From: Lottia gigantea | Taxonomy: Eukaryota > Mollusca > Gastropoda > Lottiidae | NCBI RefSeq assembly: GCF_000327385.1 | Contig: NW_008710662.1 | Coordinates: forward strand, 196,660 to 260,659 | Direction of reading: 5' to 3' | Length of the DNA stretch: 64,000 bases | Shown here: positions 48,400 to 61,438 of the stretch, piece after piece | Layout of the letters: each line of letters opens with the position of its first letter | How positions within the stretch are numbered: position 1 is the stretch's first letter | Notes under the pieces: generated by a model | Seen by the model: only the letters and a program-made list of their open reading frames with translations | Database searches by the model: none | What the model was told of the DNA's origin: nothing | Program-made: the position numbers and the translations under genes

Positions 48400-49860
48400 A
48401 ACGTTTTATTTATAAATGTATTTATACAATCATCTGCACTCTTACAGTCGTATTCCATTCAAATATCAAAAATGAAATGATTTTTTATTGTAACAATCTA
48501 TTTTCATTTTCATCTACTTATATTTGTCCATATTTGACATTCCTTGTTCTTGGTTTTTCAAAAAGCTCAAGCTTTCGTGTGGAAATAATGAATTTCTTGA
48601 CAGACACCTCCCGCATACAGCGAAACTTCAGATTCCGAAAACCCAAGTATAACAAACAGTATAACATAAGGAAGTGACATCAACTACGAATTTTTTATCA
48701 GATTCTACTAGATCCAGGTAACCCACATTCTGTCGCAAGATACATCCATCCATGCTAGTGTATCAGTCTTTTCTAAAGGGACCTGTAAAAAAACCGCCGA
48801 GCACCATATACCATCAACGCCACTTTGACAATTTCTGCTTAAAGTAGGTTGTCATTAATTATCATCTGGCTTTAAAAAATATCAAGGGAAGTTTCTTTCA
48901 ATAATATTTGAATATAAGAACATAGTCCTTGAAGCTGATCATTTTTACAAGTTTAATGTAGCACAAATCAAACTACAAGACCAACATGAAAGTTTCCTTT
49001 CTAAATCTTAATGTCAAAAACTCTTGACCTAATCATTGCGGATCATGTTTTAAGGAGCTTTTGCTAGATTGAATTTGAAATACCAATTATCTTGAGAAGG
49101 TTTTTTCAGTTTTCTGATGATATCAGCTTAGATTATCATACAGCAATGTACTTTCTCGAAGTAAATTTAAATCAATATGACCTACTAGTGACATTCCCGT
49201 CATTTTGCCCTAGTAAAGTAATGAACAGTAAGACATTTCATATGCTTTCTGCTACTGACACAAGCAAGCGGAAACATTCTGTAATATTCAACTCACACTG
49301 AATAGCAACCCAGACTGTTATTAATTTAGAAATCAGCTAATGTAATCATGATATTAAAGTTTTTAACATGGACGTGAATGTAAACCCAAAGCGACAATAT
49401 CATTTCTAAGATAAGATGGAATGGAATATATTTGCTCTTTAACAATCGAATATTGGAATCAATAAAGTCTATGACGAATATTTACTCAACTGACGGTCCA
49501 ATATCTGCAACACGGAAGTAACATTTGGGAATAGGGGTTTATAAAGCAACGTTTAAAGTGCATATCAGATGCTGCTATATACTTGATTTGAAATGTTATT
49601 AAGAGCGGAAATGGAAGAGACTGATTCCTTTGTGTTCGATATTCTAGACTCGAGATTTGAAGCTGATTATTTGCAAATTCCCTGGTGGTTTGGGGCATGG
49701 TAATTTGGTGTTTATGTGTTTTGTACAAAGTATTTAAGGCCTAGTGAATTTGCAATTAGTAACGTCGTTACACTTAAGCCAAAGTCAATTGGGAAAACCG
49801 TGTCTCATCATTTTCTTAGGCGTATTGATAAGAACACTTTACACTGATGACGTTGATGAC
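48400..49860. other. Intergenic DNA after the opsin
   Basis: Short ORFs only; none with a domain. Confidence 0.35.
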
Positions 49861-51150
49861 AGAACTGATTGTCTATCAATAAAAAAGACTCTATTATCAT
49901 TGTCGACACAATAAGTTAATGAGCTATTGTATCTTTAAAAGTACAATATCTGAATGTAGAACATGTTCATAATAAGGCTCATCACAGACAACAATATGAA
50001 GCCAAACTGCATTATACTGACTATGTCACAAAAGTATTACAGTCACATGAATTATGTCACAAAGATAATAGTATCACAAAGGTAACGATTTAATGAATAA
50101 GTTACAAAGATAATGGTTTGATAAATATGTTGCAAAAATAACAGTTTATTTAATATGTCATAAAGGTAATGATTTCATGAAAATGTCACAAAGGTAAAAG
50201 ATGAATGAATATCTCACAAAGTCTATCAATAATTAGACTCTATTATTATTGCAGTCACAATAAGTTAATGAGCTATTATATCTAATAAAGTACAGTATCT
50301 GAATGTAAAACATAATATTATTTATAATAAGGCTACAGAGACAACAATATGTAGCCAAACTGAAAATGTCGCAAAAGTGAGGGTTAAACGACTATGTCAC
50401 AAATCAAACCGTTTAATGAATAGGTCACATAGGTTTGTGTTAACTGAATATGTCACAAAGGTAATGGTTTAATTGTTCATCCTTCTCACCCCTGGAGCAA
50501 TCACCTTGACCTTTCACACCCCCCAAAATTTGATTCATCCACATTTCCAGCATGTGATGATGTGGGGTGCTCTCTGATTCAAAATAAATTCTTCTCCTAC
50601 ACCAATTGGTCACAACTCTGACACCCTAGTCCCACATCCCCAGGGGGTGAAAACACTCTAGGTTGGTGACCGGGGAAGTAAAAATAAAGATTTGATTAAT
50701 AGGTCACAAAGGGTTTAGTAAATATGTCACAATGGTAAAGGTTTAATGAACATGTCACAAAGGTAAGAGTTTAATAAATATGTTACAATGGTAAGGGCTT
50801 AAAGAATATGTCACAATGGTAAGGGCTTAAAGAATATTTCACAGTAAGGGTTTAATGAACCTGTCACAAGGGTAAAGATTAATTGAATATGTCACAAAGG
50901 CTATGGTCTAATGATTATATCCCAATGGTTTAATAGAGGTTTAATAAGCATTTCGAAAAGGTAAGGGTTTAATAAAACAGGTCACAAAGATATGGATTAA
51001 ACGAACATGTCTATGTAAGGCTTTAATCAATATGTCACAAGGTAAGGGTTTATAAATATGTCATAAAGTAAGGGTTTAATGAACATATCACAATGGCTAT
51101 GGCTTAATGATTATGTCAAAAAAGTAAAGGTTTACTGAATATATCACATT
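49860..51150 (+). repeat. ~28-bp tandem array with segmental duplication and an insertion
   Basis: Units of ggtaagggtttaatgaat, then atgtcacaaa, repeat through 50030-50200, 50370-50475 and 50690-51150. A ~140-bp block starting gtctatcaataa (49878 and 50221) is present twice, about 345-350 bp apart. About 50476-50690 is unrelated, C-rich sequence (cacccctggagc, ccccagggggtg) inserted into the array. Confidence 0.82.
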
Positions 51151-54100
51151 AATAATGATCGAAATCAAAGGTTAGAATTTCAGGGCTTGTTTGCCATTAT
51201 CTCCATGATATCCTTTACAATCTTTTCATTGCATCATAGTGATTTTACGTCTTATTACGTCTGTAATCCCTATTTGCGAACGCTTTATCTGGTCAACTTT
51301 TTTGCTGGAAGAAGAGGAACCAAATACATATTGAGACATCAGCGATGAACCGGTCATCATGGTATTTCATCGTCAAGAAGCAGAAAAATAATGGGATATA
51401 TTTGCTTTCCCATGTACTGAAGGTTTAACGTCAGTAATTTTAGAAAAAAAGAACCAAGGGCAGAAAGGTGACAAGAGAAAAAATTCTCAGAGTGTTAATA
51501 AAATTCTCATTTACATTTAACCCTTCAGACACATAATTTAATTACATTCACTGAAGAAGCATAAAAAATCTCAATTAATTAATTATCTCTCACAATTCAA
51601 GGAAGTAATCGTGATGTCTCGAGATCACCTCATCCTGAAAATTTAAATTATCTGGCTTACTAGCTAGGTGCTAATTGTACTTGTAACGATTTTCTTTTAG
51701 TTTAAATGACCTTGATCCTCTGCTGATGTGTGAATGTCAAGGAATCGGCCGTAAGACCATTAAGGTTCTATCTGACATACATTAACAAAAAATTGAACAG
51801 TCTCTGGTATATGTCTTTATTGACAGAAAAACTACATATTGTTTGATTGGGCGTCAGGAATCTCTATCTGGTGTAGAAATCAAAGCTAGGTTCTGATTCT
51901 ACAATAAATATGTCAAGCACAAAAGATCCGAACCGCAAAAGTTGATCTGAAATCAAACAGCTTACTAGCAAAACATTGGTAACACCAAATGAACGTTTCA
52001 CAGGCGAAAGTTTATTAAGTAACGATCAAGATGTCATTCGTAGTGTACAAAACTGGACTCAAGTATCTTACGCCATGAATTGCCCAAGTACATATCGAAT
52101 CGGCGAGATTACGGGAAGAAGAAAATAATGTGGAATTTTATCAGATGGGATAATGATGGGTTTTCCTTTACATTTTCAGAGACTGTAGTTTGGTATTTCA
52201 AAGTTATCTCGGATGAGCGGGATTTGCCTCTCATGAAGTGTTCACTTGCTGTTGACTTGACTGTTGCCAAAACCCGATTTTTCATGCAATAGTTTTGATG
52301 CTAAGTATAGTTATGATATCGTCGATGAGTTCAAGGACAAGGACAATGGAATTAGTTCGTAGTATGCCTTTGGCATATTATTTTGTAACTGCGAAGTATT
52401 TCAAAGCATGCATGACCTGCTAATTCAAGAAAGAAGGCATTATAAACAAATAGGATTATTTCCAGATATTAAGAAGTAAATTTCTTCCATATGAAGTACT
52501 GATAACAAAAGAAATACTACGTGTCTGAGATTAGATTAAGAACTTGTTGGCGCTATCTGAAAGTATGATCAAGTCAAAACGGTCCACACAGAGTTAAATA
52601 CTATGAACGGGACCTACTAATGATAATGCATGTGCTATCTCTTCAGGGATTTTTTTTACCTAGAACTTAAATACTTTATCTTTTATCAAATACATAATCC
52701 ACTAGAATAGCCGTGAAATATGCTTGCTTTATGGTGAATCTCTGCTACTTGTCAATGGCTCAACTACAAAAGGGACAGGCTGAAAGAAGTCTACAGGCCC
52801 CTACAGGACTGGTGGGGAGCATATTTTTTTTAAAAGCTCGTCTTGCTTCATTTCCATCAAGGATATGAGTCTGCTTCTAACACAACAAACTTGTGTCGTA
52901 ATGTAACTAGAAACAGTCCCCACACAAAAGGATAATACATTACTTCGGATCAAACAGAATTATCATAACAATCATCACAAATAATTTCTAATGCATCAAC
53001 AGATAAACAAAATAGTATAACATAACAAAGTGATGTAGTGGTCCTTTTATAACAAATTGTGTAGATCTTTATATTCTTCATCATTTTTTCATTAGATGTT
53101 TGATTCTCTCTATTCTATCATGGACGACAAAAAAATACAATTTCTCAACTTTCATTATATTTTCAACTTCTCGCTCACCAACTGTTTTTAGGACTCTATA
53201 TTTTTAACAATATATAAATTTCTCTTAATGAATATAAAATATTAAGTTCTGAAGTCAATATACACTATTGGGCGGAAAATGGACATACAGGTTGTTTAAA
53301 CAACAACAAATTGTGCGCATTAAATAGATTATTTACATGTTTTCACATTTCAAATAGTTCATTGATCTCTGGTCGGATTCCGTATTGAATTATCACCCTC
53401 TGATTATTCACAGCTTCATGACGATTCTCTATCAATATCTACAATAAAGTTCAATCGTTGTACCCCGGTAGATTTCATTTGGGGATATCTGACTAATTCA
53501 CAAGAAAGCGCCGCGAAATATTAGAATCGTTGTTTATATCAATTTTATGTACAATGCTGATACAGAAAGGTTGGTAATTGTCTTTTAAATGTACAATATG
53601 AACTACAGCAACAAAAAAGTAAGAAATGCCCAAAGCAATTTTTTACCAAGGGCCTTTTTGTCACAATCATTAAAATGTTACAGAAAAATACAGCTAAATC
53701 TAATTGGTATAGATATGTCTGCTCTGATCGTATTAACCAATTGTATTTTGTACAGATATTCAAATTGTAAATTAAGAAAATTGTAGGCCTATGATTTCTG
53801 AAATAGAAGACGCTCTTTTCGATATTTCTGGCATCATCATTCATAACAGATCACAGAGAAACACCGTATACTCCATAATATTAATTGTAATGATTCATCA
53901 TTAAAGCAATTCATATCCTGTTGCACACGAGACGCGTATCATTACAATAGACTGCACAGTTAGATGTATATTATTCAATAGCGGTAAGATAAAATAAACA
54001 TATTATGTGGTGAAATTTGATGATACCAAACATTATTCAATTAATGTCTACCAATTAGTTAATGATGTTATATGAACTGCTTGCTATTAGTGTGCGTTAC

Positions 54101-54308
54101 ATGACTCTTAGCAATAAAAAGTGGTATTAGTTGTTGAAAGCTTGATTTTAAGCTTGTGCACATCTTGTTACAAATCACTTGAGATAATAATACTTAACGA
54201 TGAAGTGATTACCGCGAACATCGTACGATGGCCACACCTGGTTCGGACCTATTTTAAAAAATATATTTATAACACATCAATTAAAATCGTGTACATGCAA
54301 TTGAAAAT
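51151..54308. other. Intergenic DNA between convergent genes
   Basis: No supported gene. The 3' UTR of the class C receptor must extend left from 54309, but I could not find a clear poly(A) signal. Confidence 0.4.
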
Positions 54309-54818
54309 CTATTCTACAGGAGCAACTTTAGAACTAACTGTTAAGACATTAGGTTTTTGATTATTTAACGGCAGATCTTTCGGAACACGCGTGGTCATTG
54401 TAGCTGGCGCGAGATTCTGTTTCTCCGACGATACTTTATACAAAGCATATAATTTAGGTAAAAACAAGAAACATAGCGTGACTAAAGAATTGGCTAACAT
54501 AGCCAAAGATAAAAACATGGCTTTATAATTAGTTTTAGTAGTTGTGAAATATGTCGGAATAAAAGCCAACCAAAGTACAATGGTAGTGTAAACGCAAAAA
54601 CTTATAAATTTAGATTCGTTGAAATTATCGGGTAATTTTCTAGTTTTTATGGCATGGAAAGTACAAAGTAAGACTAATAACATATTATATGTAAGGGAAC
54701 ATAGGAACCCAATCTCTGGTAGTTGACAGGTGATTTCAACATAGCGCTCTGCAAAACTTGGCATCTGAGCTACGGCTTTTGGATTATCCATAATAGTGAA
54801 CGTCGTTACGATGATAAG
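54309..54818 (-). CDS. Class C receptor, exon 2 (TM5-TM7 and tail)
   Basis: Acceptor tttcatttcag precedes 54818 on the minus strand. Starts LIIVTTFTIMDNP, continues AIKTRKLPDNFNE and WLAFIPTYF, and ends SSKVAPVE before the stop. Confidence 0.92.
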   Translation of the reverse strand, partial: LIIVTTFTIMDNPKAVAQMPSFAERYVEITCQLPEIGFLCSLTYNMLLVLLCTFHAIKTRKLPDNFNESKFISFCVYTTIVLWLAFIPTYFTTTKTNYKAMFLSLAMLANSLVTLCFLFLPKLYALYKVSSEKQNLAPATMTTRVPKDLPLNNQKPNVLTVSSKVAPVE

Positions 54819-57691
54819 CTGAAATGAAAAGAATATAATGTTAAGATAAATCATTCTTTTACAGAGATTATTTATACTAAAACGACCCAAGAGCATTGGT
54901 AAGAATATACATTCTAAAAAACACATTTCAAAGGCTAGTTTTGGTCAGAAATTTACCAAAAAGAGTAAAATTTTCTTGCAAATTACATCGCGTTGCTTGT
55001 CATCCAAATTGAATAAGTAACGACGTAAAACTCCACCATATTTGTAAGAATTATCACAAAGAGTTCATCGTTTTCCTTGCTTTAAGATCAATGAAGATGG
55101 AAAAAGATAATTCTCCATGGATGTAATGTTTGAAGGGAGATAACTCAAATACAGACAACCTTTCAGAACGATTGGGTTCCCCTTGGTTGAACGACAGGTT
55201 TAAGATATCAATGATAACAAAGTATGCCTAGGATCAATTTCTGTTATCTTTATCTTTCTGTCATTGAATTTCACGATGTTAAACAATTATACGCAATTTA
55301 CCCATGATTTTCTAGTTTGAGGCTTTAAGAAAAATGGGCAGTCGTGGAGATTCAGTGAGTTCCGTTTGGATATCAACACAGATTGAAACAGGTCGGACGA
55401 ATAGACATGTAAAAGGAGTCGTAAAGAAAGTAAACCGTTAATGAAACCTCAATAGCTACAAAAAAGTCACCACTGTCCAGTAAAATTTCCTTTCGCTTAT
55501 GGCGTAGTCCGTCATGATCCTAAAACGAGGAAGTAACACCAAATTTCATTTACTGCAATGTCACTGGCAAAGAACCCAGGCCCGTAGCTGCAGGGAAGAA
55601 ATATAGGTCTATAAAGAAATGCTTTACCTGTACAAGAATTGTTATAATAGCAAAACTCATCTGGTACTTCGACTCAATAAATGGCGGTCGAGCTTTTGAC
55701 TTCTTTCCAGATGTAAATATTCTGTATATTCTGTTAGTCTTTATCAGTAGCGGTCCATAGGAAAATGAAAAACTTAGATGAAATCCCAGATCGGTGACGG
55801 TGCATGTAAAGTCCGTAGGATAAACTACGAAGAATGTAACGAATATACTAGAAAGGAACACTCCGACAAGTATCAAATACGACAACTCCCTACTGCTTGC
55901 TTTGATAAGTTTCTCTTGGTTGTTGAGAATGTAGAACACGGTAACCAAAATGGCTAACATAATGGTCACGATATCGAACGAGACGATCAACGCTCCAGTA
56001 AAGTCTTGAACTTTTACAATCGTGGGCTCAATATTCACACACGATTCCTTTGTTTCTTCATCTGGCCAAGTATAATTACCCTGTTTAGGACAGATATCAC
56101 ATTTAGCTAATCCTTCCCTCATAACTGTTCTCTCGTTATCTCGACACTTCTGACAGTACCAACAACAATGAGGTTGCGTCACTACTTGCTGGTACCCAGC
56201 TTCGCATGGGTCACTACACGTGGATTTGGGAAGATTGTTCTTTTCTAAGGTTAGTAATGGGTTCCATAGTATATTTTCGGGACTAAATGTGGTAAAATTC
56301 TTGACCTCGCTATCCCATAACCCAATAGGTCTCAGAACATACTCTCCATTAACCAACTGAAAATTCTGCAACTCATAAACGGCGACACCATCTCCCTCGG
56401 AATTGAAAGCCACTTTACCATGCTCGCCATTGAAAGTGACACTGCGCAAAGCCTCAACCAAATCCGAGCCATTAAAACACAATCTTGGTGAAGTAGACCC
56501 AGTTGGACATTCTGAGAGTGTCTTGTTCATGGCTAAAGCATACGCATAAACAGCGTCCATAACTAGAGAAACGGTAACCTCCTGTTTGTAATTGGGAACA
56601 AAATTCATTGTGTCATTACATGCTGCTGTATTACCGGTAGCATCAAATTTGCAGTTATTATGAGCTTCCACAAAGTGTTTTATCCATGGATTTTCTGGCG
56701 CGGACTTAACTGATAGATGCATAAATGAGTCGTCAAATCTTTTGACAGATGGTGAGTAAAACTTAATAGTTATAGCTCCCAATGCCGCCTTTTCGATTCC
56801 ATCGTAGTCTTGAATATTTCTTCCCCATGCATCACTACCTATCCATGTAAAATCTCCAGAGGCGTTCATTCGATCAACGGCCTTCATCAGTGCCCTAGTT
56901 TGAGCCAAAGGAGCAAATATCACAACCGCTTTTGCTCTTGGAGCTTTCTTGAGAGACTTGATTATGTCATCATATTCATCGTCCGAGAAGGACTGTCTCA
57001 TTTCTGTTGTCACTGCTAAACACGAACCAATATCATCAATCCTTTTCTTAACGGCCTGGAATCCCAATGTACCATAACTACCTTCAGCATATATAACTGA
57101 TATATACTCCCATCCAAAGTGGGCCAGCACATCAACTATTACTTTAGCTTGGAGAACATCGGACGGAACGATTCGGGAAAAATAAGGGTATACATTTTTG
57201 TCGCTGAGTATGGGACTTGTGGACAGATAACTGAGAATGGGGACTCTGAATATTGACAGCATGTCTGCCATTTGTACAGAGTTCCTACTGCTCTCAGTGC
57301 CTATAACACCAACAACATCATAAGCAACTAGACCTTCGTCATCTTCACTTCTGGTTTTATTCGCTTCTTGAATAAAATGCAACGTACGAGCTAAAGCTGT
57401 GGTGTCCTTAGAACAATCATCCATTAACGTGTATCCCAACTTAATATTTGGTAGAAGCGTTGTTTTGTTGTTTATTTCGTCAATGGCAAAGATGGCTGCT
57501 TGCACTCTTTGGAATGATCCCACTTCTCGATATTGTGAGCTGCATATGTTGTAACGGTCATATCTGTGGATAGGAATAACGATTCCAATGTTAATATCTT
57601 CTAGTTGTTCAAACGCAAGTGGTAAACCGGGTAAATCCCGAATATGAGCAAACACCATCGGTAAACCAAATATCAGGATAACAAAATCCAT
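54309..57691 (-). CDS. Metabotropic-glutamate-like class C GPCR, two coding exons
   Basis: Exons 57691-55628 (688 codons) and 54818-54309 (169 codons plus stop) join in phase 0 to 857 aa across an 809-bp GT-AG intron. Order: signal peptide (about 1-15), Venus-flytrap domain (about 31-485), nine-Cys domain (492-551, with CCWYCQKC), seven helices (about 563-810), short tail. mGluR hallmarks: QRVQAAIFAIDEIN, RIVPSD, SSRELSYLIL, LLIKTNRIYRIF, AIKTRKLPDNFNE, WLAFIP. In the pocket, Thr158, Asp178, Tyr206 and Asp287 match mGluR1 T188, D208, Y236 and D318, which hold the amino-acid backbone. Arg62 matches R78, but Tyr74 is Gly58 and Lys409 has no counterpart. The loop carrying the inter-protomer Cys140 of mGluR1 has no Cys. 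The tail lacks a Homer motif. ATG context is good (A at -3, G at +4). It could be an mGluR-like orphan with another amino-acid ligand. Confidence 0.93.
55628..57691 (-). CDS. Class C receptor, exon 1 (signal peptide to start of TM5)
   Basis: One 2064-bp exon encodes the whole extracellular part, whereas vertebrate mGluR genes split it over several exons. The donor GTAAAG from 55627 follows ITILVQ, the same place as SVQ before LLG in mGluRs. It reads on past the donor to 55550, but those 25 codons are intron. Confidence 0.93.
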
Positions 57692-57699
57692 GATTTACT

Positions 57700-57717
57700 T
57701 CAGTTTGTCTCATCCAT
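57700..57717 (-). promoter_or_regulatory. Five-codon uORF in the receptor 5' leader
   Basis: ATG at 57717 encodes MDETN and stops 8 bases before the main ATG. A strong acceptor (ttttttcag) directly precedes it, so the leader exon would begin exactly with this ATG. It could lower translation of the receptor; this is inference. Confidence 0.4.
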
Positions 57718-57739
57718 CTGAAAAAACAGAAGAGGTAAA

Positions 57740-60080
57740 CACATAATCCATAAATAGGTGGATTTTTGTGGATTGTTCTTCCGGACTATTGCTTTGCTAT
57801 CGCCAGTTTAGCTGTCGCTTTACAGACATGTTTTTTGTCATGAACACTCAGTGCACAACTTACCACATTCAAGTGTACACCAAAACTAAACAATTTTCAT
57901 TATCCCAAATCATTTTCTATGTTTAGGTCAATAATTAACAATGATCAAGAAATGCTGATCTAGATATTGATCATCAAAAGTGCTAAATGACACTCAGGAT
58001 ATTGGTTTTACATCAGAAGGCCGGTAATTCTGTCAACATTTAAAATAAATTAAGTCAAACTGTTCAAACACTATACATTGTGAAGAATACAATTTATGAG
58101 ATTAGCTCCAATCAATGAAAATCTCGTTTTTATAACTGTAAATATCAAAGTATAATTTCCTGTGATATAATGAGGTTTGATCTATATCGAATATCATAAT
58201 GGTTGAAAATAAAAAAGAATAATGTCAAGTTACGACTAATGTAAAATCGAAGTCGGATGTGATTAGCAAAAGCGAGAAATATATGGCATACAATGACATT
58301 TCCATTTTAGATACACAAACGCAAACAAATGCAAAAATATGCAATGAGACCAAAAACATCACGAATCTGACAAAAAAGGATTCGAAATTTCAAACCATAT
58401 GTCCATATTATGTAAGGGCAACATTTCCGATACAAGCAAAACAACCTCCTACTACATTCTGTAAGAACATCAAATTGGTGGATCCATTTGTAAATGCCCC
58501 CACAAAAGTGATTTAGCGCAACTTAACAACAACAATGTTTTAGAAACGTACTGTTGTTGGGTCTGTTAGTTTGTGGTTCGGTCCCAGTGGAAAAACTGAT
58601 AATAGAAAGCCGGCGTCCGACGCTGAAGAACGTGTCAACGCGCAAGCCAATGGAAAACACAACTAAAGTCCTGAATACACTGATTTTTTATGCAATATCT
58701 GTAGATTTTGCATTTGCCCCACCAATAGCCTCTATGACACTTATCTAAACTGCAAGAACATGTGCAGGTCTCAAACACGGATTTAATAGATTCCACGAAA
58801 ACTGTTCACGGAGGCGCTGACAGTGGATTGAAAACTGGCGGAGGTTTTCCATACTTCACTATATTATTACATGTAAAGTACATCACGTACTCAAATAATA
58901 ATAAACTGAAAACAATGTTAAGGATAACAATAACTATGAATAATGAACGATTATTTAACCAACTTGTCTCGTTCGTATCAATTTACAATTTAACAAATTA
59001 ATATAATATAGTTTATATTAATATTATGTCATACATCCAAAAAGTGAAAGAAACTTATTCCTTCTTACCTGATTAAAACAACTTGGTTAAGAAGCCTTAA
59101 ATGATTTGTTTATTGTGGTATCCGGGAAAGAAACTAGCCGTTATGTAACAATTTGGAATAAAAGAATCTGGAAGCGTGTTATTTTCAATATCATATCTAA
59201 TTAACAGTATTGGTATATCATAAAGACCATTTATTATCTTTTCCAATTATCTTAATTGCGATTCTCTGATTAGAGTAATTTGTTACATGACGACATTTTG
59301 ATTAAATGAAATTCTATATGTAAAGTTTTTAAAACCCTTCTAAAAAATCGTGGCAATTAGCCTTTACAATGACGTAAAGTACGACAAACTTTTCAAAAAT
59401 TTTAATTCTCTATGCCGAATTTTTAGATTAGATGGTTGTAATCTGGTCTTAAGCACAAGTCTCTTTTGATATATCCAAATTATTTTGCACTTAAAGACTG
59501 TATGCACTTTGCAACATCCGAATATAGAAATATCAAAATATTATCATTAGCTTAGTTAATCCTTCGATGGTATTTAAAAAGATTCTTCAATATCATAATT
59601 AAAGGTCATACCACATTCCTATCTGACCATAATATATCATAGTAAAATGCTTACTTATGTGGAAGAAAATTTTCGACCTTCAGGATTCCAAAGCACAAGA
59701 TAACATTAGGATTATCTACACGTTTTATGAAATTGTCTCATATTTATTTCATAAACAAGGAAATAAAGCACCAATCAGATTTAAAATCATTATTTAATAG
59801 ATGAACATTATTAGAGCAAAAACGATATCATATAACATGAATGACACTGTTTTTTTAATTTCAAGTCATGGCTCGAAATCTGAATCCGACATAATTTGTT
59901 TTCAGACAAGCATACTTAACAACGAAACTCTTTAAATTCGCGAGAGCAAAAACTTTATCATATTGCTTAAAAGTCACTGATTGTTATATCATGTAATGGC
60001 TCGATGTAATCCTACGACACAAAACACCTGATATCACCCAGTACTGGATTTGTTAATTCGATCGGAATTAAGCTGTAGCA
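57740..60080. other. Upstream region of the class C receptor
   Basis: A donor-like tcag/gtaagaag on the minus strand at 59068-59069 could end a 5' non-coding exon. A CpG-richer block at about 58500-58850 holds short plus-strand ORFs (58259-58516, 58554-58748, 58762-59001) with no domain I know. Confidence 0.3.
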
Positions 60081-60425
60081 TACTTTGATCCTATTTTATA
60101 GCTTCACTTGTGGAAATCACGTTGATGTGAGGTGTCTATTTGAATTTTCTGTTGTGTCATTTGTGAGAATGACGTTAATGAAAGGTTTCTACGTAGATTT
60201 TCTGTAGTGTCAAATGCAAGATTCACGTTGATGAAAGGTTTCTATCTAGACTTTCTGTAGTGTCACAATGTAAGACTCAAAATGATGAAACGTTTCTATC
60301 TAGACTTTCTATAGCGTAACTAGTAAGACTCACGTTGATGAAAGCTGTTTACCTATACTTTCTGTAGCGTCACTTATGAGAATCATGTTGATGAAAGGCG
60401 TCTGCCAAGACAATGTAAAGTTCAA
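60080..60425 (+). repeat. ~60-bp tandem repeat, about six copies
   Basis: The unit is aagactcacgttgatgaaag, then gtttctatctagact, then ttctgtagtgtcact. Units start near 60115, 60172, 60230, 60290, 60332 and 60383. Confidence 0.85.
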
Positions 60426-61353
60426 TATTCTTTATATTTTTTTCAATCTATTTTAAAATAATCATTATGTTGACAATAATCATGTCCCTATTAAAATGAA
60501 TCACAATAAAAATTGATATTTTATCGAAAACTAATACTATGTTCGATAATGTCTCGAAATATTTTTATATAAATTCTAAGTCATAAAGTTTGCGTTGGTG
60601 ATACCAAATTAAAATAGTATTTTAAAAGTTCAAGCCATATATGGGTCAATTTGGGATTATGTTTTTAAGCGATATTTTTTTTCTCCAATTAATCACGATT
60701 TCTCACTTTAAATTCTAATGTCATAGGCCCTCTGTGGTACCAGCTGTATACCCAGATTGTTCGAAATCAAAATGGAAGTTAGTCAATACGACTGTCCTAG
60801 CACTACGGATTTCTCCCGGGCTTATTAACCTAATCAGGAGGGGAGTAATGCTTAATTCTCCATCTTACTTACTCATGATATACTTCCTCATGTGAAATGT
60901 TAATTAGCTGCTACCAAAGTTTCGCCAAAATGTTGTTTTGGATTTTGGGATTCGTTTTGCTGTTCGGATCGTTCGGACTAGGATTAAGACGTCTCGACAT
61001 ACTACATCAATAATACATAGTACAAATTATTGAAAACAAATCGCATATGGCAAAGAGTCGTATCCTAAGACCATACAAAAACAAAGGTAAAACCATTATT
61101 ACAGAAGAAGACCATTCATCATTTTGTTTCCATGCAAAAAAGTGCCAATTTTTCAAATTTTTAAATAGTCGTTTCAGAAAGAATTCAAAGCAAAATGAAC
61201 AAACCATAATAATTTATTCAAAATACCATTGAAGTATGCTTCTGTAAAGCATATGATCTGCTGATTATTCAATAATATTGAAGTTCAACAGTAACAACAA
61301 GAAGCAGTCACCAAATATGCCGTTTTGAGACGTAAAAGACGTAAAATACTCAC
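60426..61353. other. Intergenic DNA, nothing recognised
   Basis: AT-rich, with only short overlapping ORFs on both strands. Confidence 0.35.
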
Positions 61354-61438
61354 CGTAAATGTTTGATACGAAGAATACACTTGGTTTCCTTCAGGCCACA
61401 AAATTAAGGTTGGGAAACTCATCGTCGGCTATTTATAC
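61354..61438 (-). CDS. Possible 5' coding exon, gene unknown
   Basis: On the minus strand an acceptor (ttttttag) is followed by a short leader, an ATG in good context (61422-61420), 23 codons MSFPTLILWPEGNQVY and on to TFT, and a strong donor GTGAGT, phase 0. The composition looks coding. Joined to the receptor's next acceptor it would hit a stop, so it is either part of a different gene, an alternative leader, or chance. Confidence 0.3.

Noticed and set aside
55550-55627. Last 25 codons of the long receptor frame
   Set aside because: They follow a GTAAAG donor at the conserved splice position, do not resemble TM5, and the true TM5 lies in the next exon.
58259-59001. Three successive plus-strand ORFs upstream of the class C receptor
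   Set aside because: Tested as exons of one gene on either strand; no shared phase, domain or credible splice sites were found.
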